Positions 17,606 to 25,718 of a stretch of DNA of 64,000 nt are shown in pieces. The notes beneath the pieces were generated by a model. That model was not told the origin of the DNA. It saw only the letters and a list, made by a program, of their open reading frames with translations, and searched no databases. Source of the DNA: Candidatus Hemicellulosilyticus sp. P3 (GTDB lineage: Bacteria; Bacteroidota; Bacteroidia; Bacteroidales; P3); contig LPNH01000008.1 of assembly GCA_001543385.1 (NCBI GenBank), positions 951-64,950 of the forward strand, read 5' to 3'. Each line of letters opens with the position of its first letter. The stretch's first letter is position 1. A program made the position numbers and the translations under genes.

Positions 17606-18769
17606 ATGATTGACCGACATATTTCCGTTGCCATCCCGGCCATGGATGAGTTGGAGACACTGCCGTTGACATTGGCCGACTTGCAGCGTCAGCGCTACCG
17701 TGACTTTTCTGTCCATATCTGTGTTAACCAACCCGACAGCTGGTGGAGCGACGGCGATGCAGGGCATCAAGCCGTCTGTCGGCGCAATGCCTCGTTGATA
17801 CAATGGTTGCAAGATGGAGTGGAAGGCTTGGAGATTCATGTGATGGACTGTTCTTCGCCGGGATGCGGCTGGTCCGGGAAACAGCACGGGGTGGGGCAGG
17901 CCCGCAAGCGGCTGTTCGACGCCGTCTCCAGCGAAGCGGTGTCAGAGGCCGGTTTGCTGGTGTCGCTCGATGCCGACACACGCATCGATGCCGACTACCT
18001 ACGCCGCTTGGTGTCGACATTTGATGCCTGTCCGTCGCCGGATGCTGTTGCGGCGCCCTACTACCACCGCCTGACGGGCGACGAGGTGGTGGATCGCCCC
18101 CTGTTGCGCTATGAGTGTTATATGCGCCACTATCTGCTCCAATTGTTGCGCATAGGCAGTCCTTACGCCTTTACAGCATTGGGTTCCGCCATGGCTTTTA
18201 CTTGCCGGGCCTACCGTCGTGCAGGCGGGATGGCTCCGTTGCAGGGCGGCGAGGATTTCTACCTCATGCAGAAGTTTGCCAAGACGGGCCATATCGCCTT
18301 GCGGCTGCAGGGCGGCACGGGTGCGGATGAAGTCCTGGTTTTCCCGTCGGGGCGCGTCTCCCGTCGGGTTCCGTTCGGCACGGGGCCTGCCGTGGCAATG
18401 CAGCCGGCCGGGCAAGCGGTGCGCTACCCCTTCTTTGCTCCGTCTGGTTTTGACGCCGTGGCCGAGACCTATAGCCTGTTCCCCACGCTGTACGAACGCG
18501 ATGTGGAGACCCCGATGAGTGCCTTCTTGCGGCGGCAGCTTGCTACCGGCGACCTGTGGGGCCCGCTGCGGCGCAACCACACCTCTCCGCAGCGCTTTGT
18601 TCGCGCCTGTCGCGAACGTGTCGACGGCCTCCGCATACTGCAATACCTCCGGTCGCGTCCCGACGGCATATTGCCCGACTGTGCGCTGGCCGATTTTACC
18701 AACGAAACGCTCTCCCGGCTGGACGACTTCCGAAACACCTTGCTCAGGCAAGAGATGATGTTGCGCTGA
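17606..18769 (+). CDS. Family 2 glycosyltransferase
   Basis: 387 residues. The N-terminal GT-A fold starts ISVAIPAMDELETLPLTLADL, followed by a LLVSLDADTRIDADYL segment with the metal-binding DAD motif and by GGEDFYLMQKF, the acceptor-side ED motif of GT2 enzymes. No membrane segment is evident, so the enzyme should act on the cytoplasmic side. Donor and acceptor sugars cannot be inferred. It starts 6 bp after the carboxypeptidase gene and is likely co-transcribed with it, although the two activities have no obvious link. Roles in LPS, capsule or surface glycan synthesis are all possible. Confidence 0.85.
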   Translation: MIDRHISVAIPAMDELETLPLTLADLQRQRYRDFSVHICVNQPDSWWSDGDAGHQAVCRRNASLIQWLQDGVEGLEIHVMDCSSPGCGWSGKQHGVGQARKRLFDAVSSEAVSEAGLLVSLDADTRIDADYLRRLVSTFDACPSPDAVAAPYYHRLTGDEVVDRPLLRYECYMRHYLLQLLRIGSPYAFTALGSAMAFTCRAYRRAGGMAPLQGGEDFYLMQKFAKTGHIALRLQGGTGADEVLVFPSGRVSRRVPFGTGPAVAMQPAGQAVRYPFFAPSGFDAVAETYSLFPTLYERDVETPMSAFLRRQLATGDLWGPLRRNHTSPQRFVRACRERVDGLRILQYLRSRPDGILPDCALADFTNETLSRLDDFRNTLLRQEMMLR

Positions 18770-18819
18770 CAATTTTTGATGTAGATCACCGTTATTTCTA
18801 AATAAAACTTATTTTGCAC

Positions 18820-20580
18820 ATGACAACCAGGATGAAACTTAACGAATTGAATATTGATGCCTCGGCGCGGGCAAATGTCGAAGCGTGGCTGGCCGGCGAC
18901 TATGACGATGCCACCAAACAGGCTGTCCTCGACATGATGGAACGCCCCGACGAACTCAATGAAAGCTTCTATCGCCATCTGGAGTTCGGCACAGGTGGCC
19001 TGCGTGGCATCATGGGCGTGGGCACCAACCGTATGAACCGCTATACGGTGGGCATGGCCACCCAGGGGTTGGCCAACTATGTGCGCCGCTGTTTTTCCGG
19101 AGAAAAGGAGTTGCGTGCCGTCGTTGCCCACGACAGCCGTAACCACAGCCGCGAGTTTGCTGAAATCACGGCTCGTGTATTCGCCGCGAATGGCTTTACA
19201 GTCTACCTTTTCGAGGCGTTGCGTCCCACCCCCGAGCTCTCCTTTGCCGTGCGCTATTTTCACTGTCACACCGGAGTGATGCTCACTGCGTCGCACAACC
19301 CCAAAGAATACAATGGCTACAAGGCCTACTGGAGCGACGGCTGTCAGTTGACGGCGCCGCACGATACAAATGTCATCGACGAGGTGATGAAAATCAAGCA
19401 GCTCAGCGATGTGCGCATGGAGGGTGGCGCAGGACACATCGTCAGCATCGGCCCCGAGGTCGACGAAGCTTTCATGCAGCAGATTGAGCGCAACGTGTTG
19501 CACCCGGAGAGCATCAAGGCTTGCCACGATCTGAAGATTGTCTACACGCCGCTTCATGGGACAGGCATCACGCTGATACCGCAGATGCTGTCCCGACTTG
19601 GCTTCACCAACGTCCATGTGGTGAAAGAACAGTCTGTTCCTGACGGCAATTTTCCCACTACGCCGTCTCCCAATCCGGAGGAGCAGGCCGCCATGAAGAT
19701 GTCCGTCGACCTGGCGCGGCAGATTGATGCCGACATCGTCTTTGCCAGTGACCCCGATGCCGACCGTGTAGGTGTCGCTGTCAAAAAGCCCGACGGCGGG
19801 TGGATGCTGCTCAACGGCAACCAGACGCTCAGTGTCATCGTCTACTATCTGCTCAAATCGTGGAATGAGAAAAACATGATAACCGGCAGCGAATACATCA
19901 TCAAGACCATCGTCACCAGCGAATTGCCGGCCGACATTGCCCGGCGCTATGGTGTCAAAGTCTACGATGTATTGACAGGATTCAAGTGGATCGGCTCCAA
20001 GATACGCGAATTAGAAGGCTTGGAGACATTTATCGGCGGAGGCGAAGAAAGCTACGGCTATATGATTGGCGATTTTGTCCGCGACAAAGATGCCGTGGGC
20101 GCTTGCAGCATGATAGCCGAGATTGCGGCCTGGGCCGCGTCGCAAGGCAAGACATTCTTCGATGTCTTGGTAGAGTTATACAAAGAGTTCGGCTTCTATA
20201 AAGAGGGGCTGCTCAGTGTTGTGCGCAAAGGCAAAAGCGGAGCCGAGGAGATTCAGCTGATGATGAAGAACTATCGTGAGAATCCCCCTGAGGAGATCAA
20301 TGGCAGCAAGGTGGTCTGCATCAAGGACTACAAACTGCAGCAAAGCCGGGACATAAACTCAGGCCGGACAACATCTCTCGACCTGCCGCAGAGCAATGTG
20401 CTGCAGTTCTTCACCGCTGACGGCAACAAGATTACAGTACGCCCAAGCGGCACCGAGCCGAAAATTAAATATTATTTCAGCGTCAAGGCGGAGCTCTGCT
20501 GCCGCGACTGTTTCGAGCAGACCAATGCCGCACTGGACGGAAAAATAGAGCAAATCAAGAAGTCCATGGGCCTTGTCTAA
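18820..20580 (+). CDS. Phosphoglucomutase / phosphomannomutase (phospho-sugar mutase)
   Basis: About 586 residues, the length of the alpha-D-phosphohexomutase type found in Bacteroidetes. Seen motifs: FGTGGLRGIMGVGTNRMN near the N terminus, the active-site serine loop TASHNPKEYNGYK, the magnesium-binding DPDADRVG, the sugar-binding GGGEESYG, and the phosphate-binding RPSGTEPKIKYY. It interconverts hexose 1- and 6-phosphates, feeding nucleotide-sugar synthesis and glycogen or LPS pathways. ATG at 18820 was used; an in-frame ATG at 18832 is equally possible. It is closed by a perfect 16-bp hairpin downstream. Confidence 0.93.
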   Translation: MTTRMKLNELNIDASARANVEAWLAGDYDDATKQAVLDMMERPDELNESFYRHLEFGTGGLRGIMGVGTNRMNRYTVGMATQGLANYVRRCFSGEKELRAVVAHDSRNHSREFAEITARVFAANGFTVYLFEALRPTPELSFAVRYFHCHTGVMLTASHNPKEYNGYKAYWSDGCQLTAPHDTNVIDEVMKIKQLSDVRMEGGAGHIVSIGPEVDEAFMQQIERNVLHPESIKACHDLKIVYTPLHGTGITLIPQMLSRLGFTNVHVVKEQSVPDGNFPTTPSPNPEEQAAMKMSVDLARQIDADIVFASDPDADRVGVAVKKPDGGWMLLNGNQTLSVIVYYLLKSWNEKNMITGSEYIIKTIVTSELPADIARRYGVKVYDVLTGFKWIGSKIRELEGLETFIGGGEESYGYMIGDFVRDKDAVGACSMIAEIAAWAASQGKTFFDVLVELYKEFGFYKEGLLSVVRKGKSGAEEIQLMMKNYRENPPEEINGSKVVCIKDYKLQQSRDINSGRTTSLDLPQSNVLQFFTADGNKITVRPSGTEPKIKYYFSVKAELCCRDCFEQTNAALDGKIEQIKKSMGLV

Positions 20581-20630
20581 TCCTGTGCCCGTCCGCCTTT
20601 GCCCGACCGTCATTCCGTTTTTTGCATACA

Positions 20631-20666
20631 TAAGCCGGCGGCCTGCGTTCGCAGGCCGCCGGCTTA
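20631..20666 (+). terminator. Terminator hairpin after the phosphohexomutase gene
   Basis: A perfect 16-bp stem (20631-20646 with 20651-20666, TAAGCCGGCGGCCTGC and its complement) around a GTTC loop. No clear T-run follows, so it may be bidirectional or mainly stabilise the 3' end. Confidence 0.75.
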
Positions 20667-20734
20667 TGCTGCCGTCTCCATACCGTTTCCCCGATAAAAA
20701 CACGAATTTTTTCCATAGATTCAAAATTTGTTCC

Positions 20735-20742
20735 TACCTTTG
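20735..20742 (+). promoter_or_regulatory. -7 promoter element for tnaA
   Basis: TACCTTTG fits TAnnTTTG and lies 257 bp upstream of the tnaA ATG, giving an unusually long leader of about 250 nt. No convincing -33 element is seen. Confidence 0.6.
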
Positions 20743-20754
20743 CATACAACACAG

Positions 20755-20832
20755 ATGCAACACTCTTGCACAAATACGCTGGTCAGTAGCCGCTTCTTGA
20801 ACATCAAGAAGCGCGATGTGTACCACTGTTAG
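20755..20832 (+). promoter_or_regulatory. tnaA leader: short ORF containing a perfect 10-bp hairpin
   Basis: Starting 13 bp after the -7 box is an ATG opening a 25-codon frame (begins MQHSCTNTL, ends RDVYHC, TAG stop). Inside it CGCTTCTTGA (20791-20800) and TCAAGAAGCG (20804-20813) form a perfect 10-bp stem with a 3-nt loop. A second, weaker GC-rich hairpin (GCCGG...CCGGC) lies further down, before tnaA. This looks like a translated regulatory leader. It has no Trp codon, so it is not an obvious TnaC equivalent. Confidence 0.5.
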
Positions 20833-20998
20833 GCTCGGATGCCCCTGTCGCCGGTTTGGGCGGAATGCACCCGGCACATATCCCCCCCCCGTTATACTTA
20901 ACCGGTTTTTGTCCTGGACTTCTGTCGGCGAGCATATCCATTTTTTGACAGATAATAACTGAAACATATCAATACCAATAATTAAAACATCAAATACC

Positions 20999-22378
20999 AT
21001 GGAACTTCCATTTGCAGAAGCGTGGAAAATCAAGATGGTCGAACCCATCAAGAAATCCACCCGTGAACAACGTGAAAAATGGCTTGAAGAGGCGCACAAC
21101 AACATCTTCATGCTGAAATCCGATTACGTCTATATCGATCTCCTCACCGACAGCGGTACCGGTGCCATGAGCGACCGGCAGTGGAGCGCGATGATGATGG
21201 GCGACGAGAGTTACGGCGGTGCCCGCTCGTTCTATCACATGAAAGACACCATCACCGAGATCACCGGTTTCGAATATGTCATCCCCACCCATCAGGGGCG
21301 TGCTGCCGAGAATGTGCTGTTCAGCTACTTGGTGAAACCCGGTATGGTCATTCCCGGCAACGCCCATTTCGACACCACCAAGGGGCACATCGAGAGCCGC
21401 AAGGCTTTCGCCGTCGATGTCACCGTTCCCGAGGCTTATGACACGCAGTTGGAGGTGCCCTTCAAGGGCAACGTCAGCTTGGAGAAACTGGAAAAAGTGC
21501 TGCAGGAAAATAAAGGCAACGTACCCTTCTTCGTCCTCACTGTCACCAACAACACCGTCGGTGGCCAGCCGGTCAGCATGCAGAATATCCGCGAAACCTG
21601 TGCGCTTTGCCACAAATACGGTGTCCCCGTCAATATCGACAGCGCCCGTTTCATCGAGAACGCCTATTTCATCAAGACCCGCGAAGAGGGATACGCCGAC
21701 AAGACGCTGCGTGAGATCTGTCGGGAGATGTTCAGCTATGCCGACAGCATGACGATGAGTGCCAAAAAAGACGGTCTGGTCAACATGGGCGGCTTTATCG
21801 CCACCAACAAAGAAGAGTGGTACGAAGGCGCCAAACTCTTCTGCATTCCCTTCGAAGGATTTCTCACCTATGGCGGCATGAACGGCCGTGATATGGATGC
21901 CCTCGCAGTAGGTCTGAAGGAGAACATCGAGTTCGACATGGTCGAGACGCGCATCAAGCAGGTGCATTACCTGGCAGCCAAGCTCGACGAGTACGGCATC
22001 CCCTACCAGCGTCCCGCCGGTGGCCACGCCATCTTTGTCGATGCCGACAAGGTGCTCACCAATATTCCCAAGGAAGAGTTTCCGGCTCAGACCCTCACCT
22101 GCGAGCTTTATCTTGAGGCCGGCATCCGTGCCTGTGAGATTGGCTATGTGTTGGCCGATCGTGACCCGGTGACCCGTGAAAACCGCTTTGGAGGCAACGA
22201 CTTTGTTCGTCTCTGCATTCCGCGTCGAGTCTATACCAACAACCACATGGACGTCATCGCCGCCGCGTTGAAGAACGTCTACGACCGCCGCACCACCATC
22301 ACCCGTGGTCTGGAGATCACCTGGGAGGCGGAGTTGATGCGTCACTTCACCTGCCAGTTCCGCCGCTTGGGCAGGTAA
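20999..22378 (+). CDS. tnaA: Tryptophanase
   Basis: 459 residues of the beta-eliminating aminotransferase fold I family. Conserved segments are IDLLTDSGTGAMS, GDESYGG, IPTHQGRAAENVLF, and the PLP lysine in MSAKKDGLVNMGG (K257). Two positions separate tryptophanase from its close relative tyrosine phenol-lyase: here the residue in FDTTKGH is Asp125 (lyase has Thr) and the residue in AGIRACEIG is Ile381 (lyase has Arg). Both point to tryptophanase, which splits L-tryptophan to indole, pyruvate and ammonia. The gene stands alone behind a long structured leader and ends at a strong terminator, so it is a single regulated unit. Biochemical specificity is inferred. Confidence 0.92.
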   Translation: MELPFAEAWKIKMVEPIKKSTREQREKWLEEAHNNIFMLKSDYVYIDLLTDSGTGAMSDRQWSAMMMGDESYGGARSFYHMKDTITEITGFEYVIPTHQGRAAENVLFSYLVKPGMVIPGNAHFDTTKGHIESRKAFAVDVTVPEAYDTQLEVPFKGNVSLEKLEKVLQENKGNVPFFVLTVTNNTVGGQPVSMQNIRETCALCHKYGVPVNIDSARFIENAYFIKTREEGYADKTLREICREMFSYADSMTMSAKKDGLVNMGGFIATNKEEWYEGAKLFCIPFEGFLTYGGMNGRDMDALAVGLKENIEFDMVETRIKQVHYLAAKLDEYGIPYQRPAGGHAIFVDADKVLTNIPKEEFPAQTLTCELYLEAGIRACEIGYVLADRDPVTRENRFGGNDFVRLCIPRRVYTNNHMDVIAAALKNVYDRRTTITRGLEITWEAELMRHFTCQFRRLGR

Positions 22379-22390
22379 AAACACACAGTT

Positions 22391-22434
22391 AAAAAAAGAG
22401 AATGCCTTGGACTTCCCAAGGCATTCTCTTTTTT
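22391..22434. terminator. Bidirectional terminator between tnaA and hpf
   Basis: AAAAAAGAGAATGCCTTGG pairs with its complement across a short loop, with A-rich and T-rich arms on both sides. It serves tnaA on the plus strand and the convergent hpf/xer genes on the minus strand. Confidence 0.9.
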
Positions 22435-22449
22435 ATCCGGAGGCTGTTT

Positions 22450-22743
22450 TTATTTATAGCGCTCCTTGTATTTGTCGATCTGGACTTTCAGGCTGTCGAC
22501 GGCGTCAGCCACGGCCTCTTCAAAACTGTCGGCCTGTTTACTGTTGAAGAGTGTTTGGCCGGGCAGGGTCAGTGAGATTTCGGCAATCTTGTTGTTGTCG
22601 CTCTCTGGTTTGTCCAGTTTCAAATGAACTTCACACTTGGTGGCATTGTCAATCATGCGGTCCAGCTTCGAAACCTTGTCATGGATGTACTTTTCCAGTT
22701 TCTCGTCAGCTTTGAACTTGACGGCATTGATGCTGATAATCAT
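22450..22743 (-). CDS. hpf: Ribosome hibernation / translation inhibitor RaiA-HPF family protein
   Basis: 97 residues, the short HPF/YfiA form without the dimerising C-terminal extension. The fold pattern is visible: MIISINAVKFKADEKLEKYIHDKVSKLDRM, the strand KCEVHLKLDKPE, and the second helix SFEEAVADAVDSLKVQIDKYKE. Such proteins bind the 30S subunit in stationary phase and block tRNA and mRNA access. It lies 15 bp downstream of the xer-type recombinase gene and is probably expressed with it. Short-form HPF normally acts together with another factor to form 100S ribosomes; none is seen here. Confidence 0.93.
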   Translation of the reverse strand: MIISINAVKFKADEKLEKYIHDKVSKLDRMIDNATKCEVHLKLDKPESDNNKIAEISLTLPGQTLFNSKQADSFEEAVADAVDSLKVQIDKYKERYK

Positions 22744-22758
22744 AAGTTCCTCCTTTTT

Positions 22759-23667
22759 TTATAGGTTGTTTTTTTTGTTTAATTCTCTCGGGTGAGCGTG
22801 TTTATACACCTCTTTCAGATGTTCGCGTGTGACATGAGTGTATATTTCGGTGGCATTAAGCGATGCATGGCCGAGTAGCTCCTTGATAGCGTTGATGTTG
22901 GCGCCTTCGTTGAGCATCTGGGTGGCGAAAGTGTGGCGGAAGACGTGCGGGCTGATCCGGTCAGCGTTAGAAAGTAGCGTCATATACTTTCTTACAATCG
23001 TATAGACTTTGCCGGAGTTGATGGCGCAACCGTTTCCGTTGACAAAAAGTTTCTGGTCATATTGCGGAAGCTGGTGCTTGAGTTGGAGATATTCGCGGAT
23101 GCTGCGGGCCAGTTCCTCCTCGATAGGTATGATACGCTCCTTGTTTCGTTTTCCAAGTACCTTGATGGTCAGTGCGTTGAAGTCCACTCCCGCTTCAGTC
23201 AGCCCGAGCACCTCAGAGCGCCGTATACCCGTCTCGTAGAGTATGCGTAGCAGCAGTTTGTCGCGGCAGCCCTCGAACGTGTCGGCAAAGAGATCGGCAT
23301 TATAAATCTTTTCAACTTCTTTCTCACGGAAAAATACGGGTAGCGGCCGAGGCCGTTTGGGGTTGCTGATTTTGGCCATGACATCTTGTTTCATCCAACG
23401 TTGACGGCGCATATAGGTGAACCATGAACGGAGTGCAGTAAGCCGTTTAAGGATCGTGTTGGGCGAGTCTCCGGCTTCGGTGTGCCCCACCTGCCAGTTT
23501 CGGATATCATGCGAGGTGATATCTGCAACAGATTTGATATCATGCGCCGTAAGATACCGCTCGAAATCATCGAAAATGATACGGTAAGTGCTAATCGTGT
23601 TGTCAGACCGTCTCTGTTCTGTGGCAAGATAATCCAGATATGCTTTTATAGCGCTGGCCGGTTTCAC
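22759..23667 (-). CDS. Tyrosine recombinase of the XerC/XerD type
   Basis: About 302 residues. The N-terminal SAM-like domain begins KPASAIKAYLDYLATEQ, and the catalytic domain has the Arg I box (YETGIRRSEVLGL), a KGKRNKERIIP-type strand with Lys, the HVFRHTFATQML box II, and the C-terminal nucleophile Tyr in GHASLNATEIYTHV. Size and lack of mobile neighbours suggest the housekeeping dimer-resolving recombinase rather than an integrase. The GTG at 23667 was chosen because a frame from the ATG at 23715 would run across the promoter and encode an unlikely N terminus. The transcript then starts almost at the GTG. Whether it is XerC or XerD cannot be said. Confidence 0.88.
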   Translation of the reverse strand: MKPASAIKAYLDYLATEQRRSDNTISTYRIIFDDFERYLTAHDIKSVADITSHDIRNWQVGHTEAGDSPNTILKRLTALRSWFTYMRRQRWMKQDVMAKISNPKRPRPLPVFFREKEVEKIYNADLFADTFEGCRDKLLLRILYETGIRRSEVLGLTEAGVDFNALTIKVLGKRNKERIIPIEEELARSIREYLQLKHQLPQYDQKLFVNGNGCAINSGKVYTIVRKYMTLLSNADRISPHVFRHTFATQMLNEGANINAIKELLGHASLNATEIYTHVTREHLKEVYKHAHPRELNKKNNL

Positions 23668-23671
23668 CCTA

Positions 23672-23702
23672 CAAAGATACAAATAAAAGCCGACAATACA
23701 AA
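23672..23702 (-). promoter_or_regulatory. Consensus promoter for the xer-hpf unit
   Basis: On the minus strand TTTG (23702-23699), a 19-bp spacer and TATCTTTG (23679-23672) match the Bacteroidetes consensus exactly. Initiation is expected 5-8 bp on, at or next to the GTG start. Confidence 0.75.
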
Positions 23703-23718
23703 CCTGTGACGGCAAAAA

Positions 23719-23753
23719 GAAAAGCCCCCTCTCCTGTAAAGAGAGTGGCTTTC
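23719..23753 (-). terminator. Terminator after rpsU
   Basis: On the minus strand GAAAGCC-CTCTC pairs with GAGAG-GGCTTTTC, followed by TTTTCTTTTT. It closes the rpsU transcript before the recombinase promoter. Confidence 0.8.
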
Positions 23754-23793
23754 ATTTCTTGATTATTCCGTTTTGTGAGGCGGTGAGGCCGGA

Positions 23794-23991
23794 CTATTTG
23801 TTCAGCTCGTTCTGACGGAGCTGCTGGATGTATATAGCCTTGAGCCGCTTTTCACGGTTGATAACAGAAGGTTTTGTGAATTTCTGGCGCTCACGGAGCT
23901 CTTTCACCACACCGGTTTTTTCAAATTTTCTTTTGAGCTTCTTCAAAGCCCGTTCGATATTTTCACCTTCTTTGATAGGAACTACAATCAT
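23794..23991 (-). CDS. rpsU: 30S ribosomal protein S21
   Basis: 65 residues, normal for Bacteroidetes S21. The sequence MIVVPIKEGENIERALKKLKRKFEKTGVVKELRERQ with the basic C-terminal half is diagnostic. S21 sits at the anti-Shine-Dalgarno region of 16S rRNA on the 30S platform; in Bacteroidetes the anti-SD is sequestered partly with S21, which fits the lack of SD sequences here. It is followed by a terminator, and the L28 gene lies 71 bp upstream, so the two may share a transcript. Confidence 0.96.
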   Translation of the reverse strand: MIVVPIKEGENIERALKKLKRKFEKTGVVKELRERQKFTKPSVINREKRLKAIYIQQLRQNELNK

Positions 23992-24062
23992 TGTGAATAC
24001 CTCTTTTCTTTAAGTTAATAAATGTGTGATTATTATTAAGACGTGTGGATCTTCATCCGGGT

Positions 24063-24302
24063 TTAGAACTGCAGGTGACCTTGTGCAGCGGCGTCGTTCA
24101 AGGCCGCCATGATACCTTTCTTGTTGATAATGCGCATACCTTTGGCCGACACCTTCAGTGTAATCCACATATCCTCCTCGGGGATATAGAATTTCTTGAT
24201 CTGGAGGTTGGGTGAGAATGTGCGTTTGGTGTGGATGCGCGAATGCGACACATTATTACCGCGGATAACTTTTTTCCCTGTGATTTCGCAAATCTTTGAC
24301 AT
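24063..24302 (-). CDS. rpmB: 50S ribosomal protein L28
   Basis: 79 residues from the ATG at 24302 (MSKICEITGKKVIRGNNVSHSRIHTKRTFSPNLQ), the standard L28 N terminus; an upstream in-frame ATG at 24359 would add a poor extension. L28 is a structural protein of the large subunit near the exit region. In many Bacteroidetes it is followed by L33 and a small DUF4295 gene; here rpsU follows instead and no L33 gene was found in this window. Confidence 0.96.
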   Translation of the reverse strand: MSKICEITGKKVIRGNNVSHSRIHTKRTFSPNLQIKKFYIPEEDMWITLKVSAKGMRIINKKGIMAALNDAAAQGHLQF

Positions 24303-24560
24303 GATACTTATACTTTTTATGGTATTGTTCCGTTTTATTATGTTGGAGTTCTGCAACACTTATGTGTTCAAAACACGATGCAAAGGTCGCACATTTTTTT
24401 CAATCCAAGCCCTCTTTTGCACCCATCTGTGCGATATTTTCATTTTTTTAACATTTCATTTATTGTAATTGTGTTATTATCAATATGTTAATCAAATGCC
24501 ATCAGTAGCAATTAACATACAAATATCAGTGCGTTACAAAGTGGTTTAGCAATTATTGAT

Positions 24561-25649
24561 ATGACTTTTTCGGAAGAGGTTATCGGTTGGTATGAAGAAC
24601 ACGGCCGTCAGTTGCCGTGGCGCGGCATCAGCAACGCCTATTATATATGGTTGTCCGAAATCATCCTGCAGCAGACACGCATAGAACAGGGGCGGTCCTA
24701 TTACGAGCGCTTCATTTCGACCTATCCCGCAGTGCAGGATTTGGCGGCCGCGGGTGAGGAGCAGGTGCTCAAGACGTGGCAAGGGTTGGGCTACTACTCC
24801 CGGGCCCGTAACCTACATGCTGCGGCACGCCATATTGTTGACAATCTGGACGGTCGTTTTCCTGATACATACGAAGGGATACTTGCATTGAAGGGCGTTG
24901 GGCGTTACACGGCGGCAGCCATCGCGTCGTTTGCCTACAAGCTGCCCTACCCGGTCATCGACGGCAACGTATACCGCTTGGTGTCGCGTTGCTTTGGTAT
25001 TGTCACCCCTATCGGCACCAATGCCGCCTACAATGAGTTTGAAGCGCTTTTGTTGCGTCTGATGGACAAAGAGCGTCCCGACGTGTTCAATCAAGCCATG
25101 ATGGATTTTGGTTCCATGCAATGTCGTCCGTTCAATGTCCGCGACAGATTGCCGGCGCAGACAACAGGGTGCGGGCAATGTGTGTTGGCGCATCGGTGCA
25201 TAGCCTTTCGCGAGGGCAAGGTGGGGCTTTTGCCGGTCAAGTCTTCCGCAGTGCCGGTCAAGAAACGCTACTTCTACTATATTGATATCCGATGGCAAGA
25301 AAAAGACACAGAGTGGCTTTTGGCGCATCGGCGGGCGGATGACGATATTTGGCGCGGACTATACGAGGTGCCGTTGCTGGAGTTGCGGCAGCCGTTGCCG
25401 GAAAGCGATGCGGATTCCCGTCTCCGGCGCCATATAGAGGCGATATGCGGCAGGCAGGCCGACACCATGGAGGTGCATCCTCCGCTGGTGCACAAGCTGA
25501 CACATCGCGACATAGTGGCGGTCTATGTCGTGGCAAGGATTGCCGCTCCGCCGCTCCGTGTGGATCCCTCGCTCCGTGCGCTGCCGTTGTCCGAGTGGGG
25601 CCGGCTGCCGGTTTCCCGTCTGATGGAGCGTCTTTTCTCGAAACGGTGA
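24561..25649 (+). CDS. mutY: A/G-specific adenine DNA glycosylase
   Basis: 362 residues, normal length. The HhH glycosylase core shows catalytic Glu33 (WLSEIILQQTR), the helix-hairpin-helix LKGVGRYTAAAI (110-121) and catalytic Asp134 (PVIDGNVYRL). A C-terminal NUDIX-like domain (~230-360) recognises 8-oxoguanine. The enzyme removes adenine paired with 8-oxoG. The iron-sulfur ligands are C188, C204, C207 and C213, that is C-x15-C-x2-C-x5-C rather than the usual C-x6-C-x2-C-x5-C; a nine-residue insertion sits in the loop. It lies 69 bp before ssb, a common Bacteroidetes arrangement. Confidence 0.94.
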   Translation: MTFSEEVIGWYEEHGRQLPWRGISNAYYIWLSEIILQQTRIEQGRSYYERFISTYPAVQDLAAAGEEQVLKTWQGLGYYSRARNLHAAARHIVDNLDGRFPDTYEGILALKGVGRYTAAAIASFAYKLPYPVIDGNVYRLVSRCFGIVTPIGTNAAYNEFEALLLRLMDKERPDVFNQAMMDFGSMQCRPFNVRDRLPAQTTGCGQCVLAHRCIAFREGKVGLLPVKSSAVPVKKRYFYYIDIRWQEKDTEWLLAHRRADDDIWRGLYEVPLLELRQPLPESDADSRLRRHIEAICGRQADTMEVHPPLVHKLTHRDIVAVYVVARIAAPPLRVDPSLRALPLSEWGRLPVSRLMERLFSKR

Positions 25650-25683
25650 ATATCTTTTCCTGTTGCAACAAAGAAAAAAATAT

Positions 25684-25691
25684 TACCTTTG
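25684..25691 (+). promoter_or_regulatory. -7 promoter element for ssb
   Basis: TACCTTTG fits TAnnTTTG. A TTG at 25663-25665 lies 18 bp upstream, near the usual -33 spacing. The ATG of ssb is 27 bp downstream. Confidence 0.65.
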
Positions 25692-25718
25692 CCCGCTGAA
25701 AAATAGCGTATCGTAACG

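Noticed and set aside
20999-22378. Possible tyrosine phenol-lyase instead of tryptophanase
   Set aside because: Two specificity positions (Asp125 and Ile381) are those of tryptophanase, not Thr and Arg as in the lyase.
20990-22384. Minus-strand frame of 464 codons opposite tnaA
   Set aside because: Antisense shadow of tnaA with no protein-like composition and covered by the tnaA terminator.
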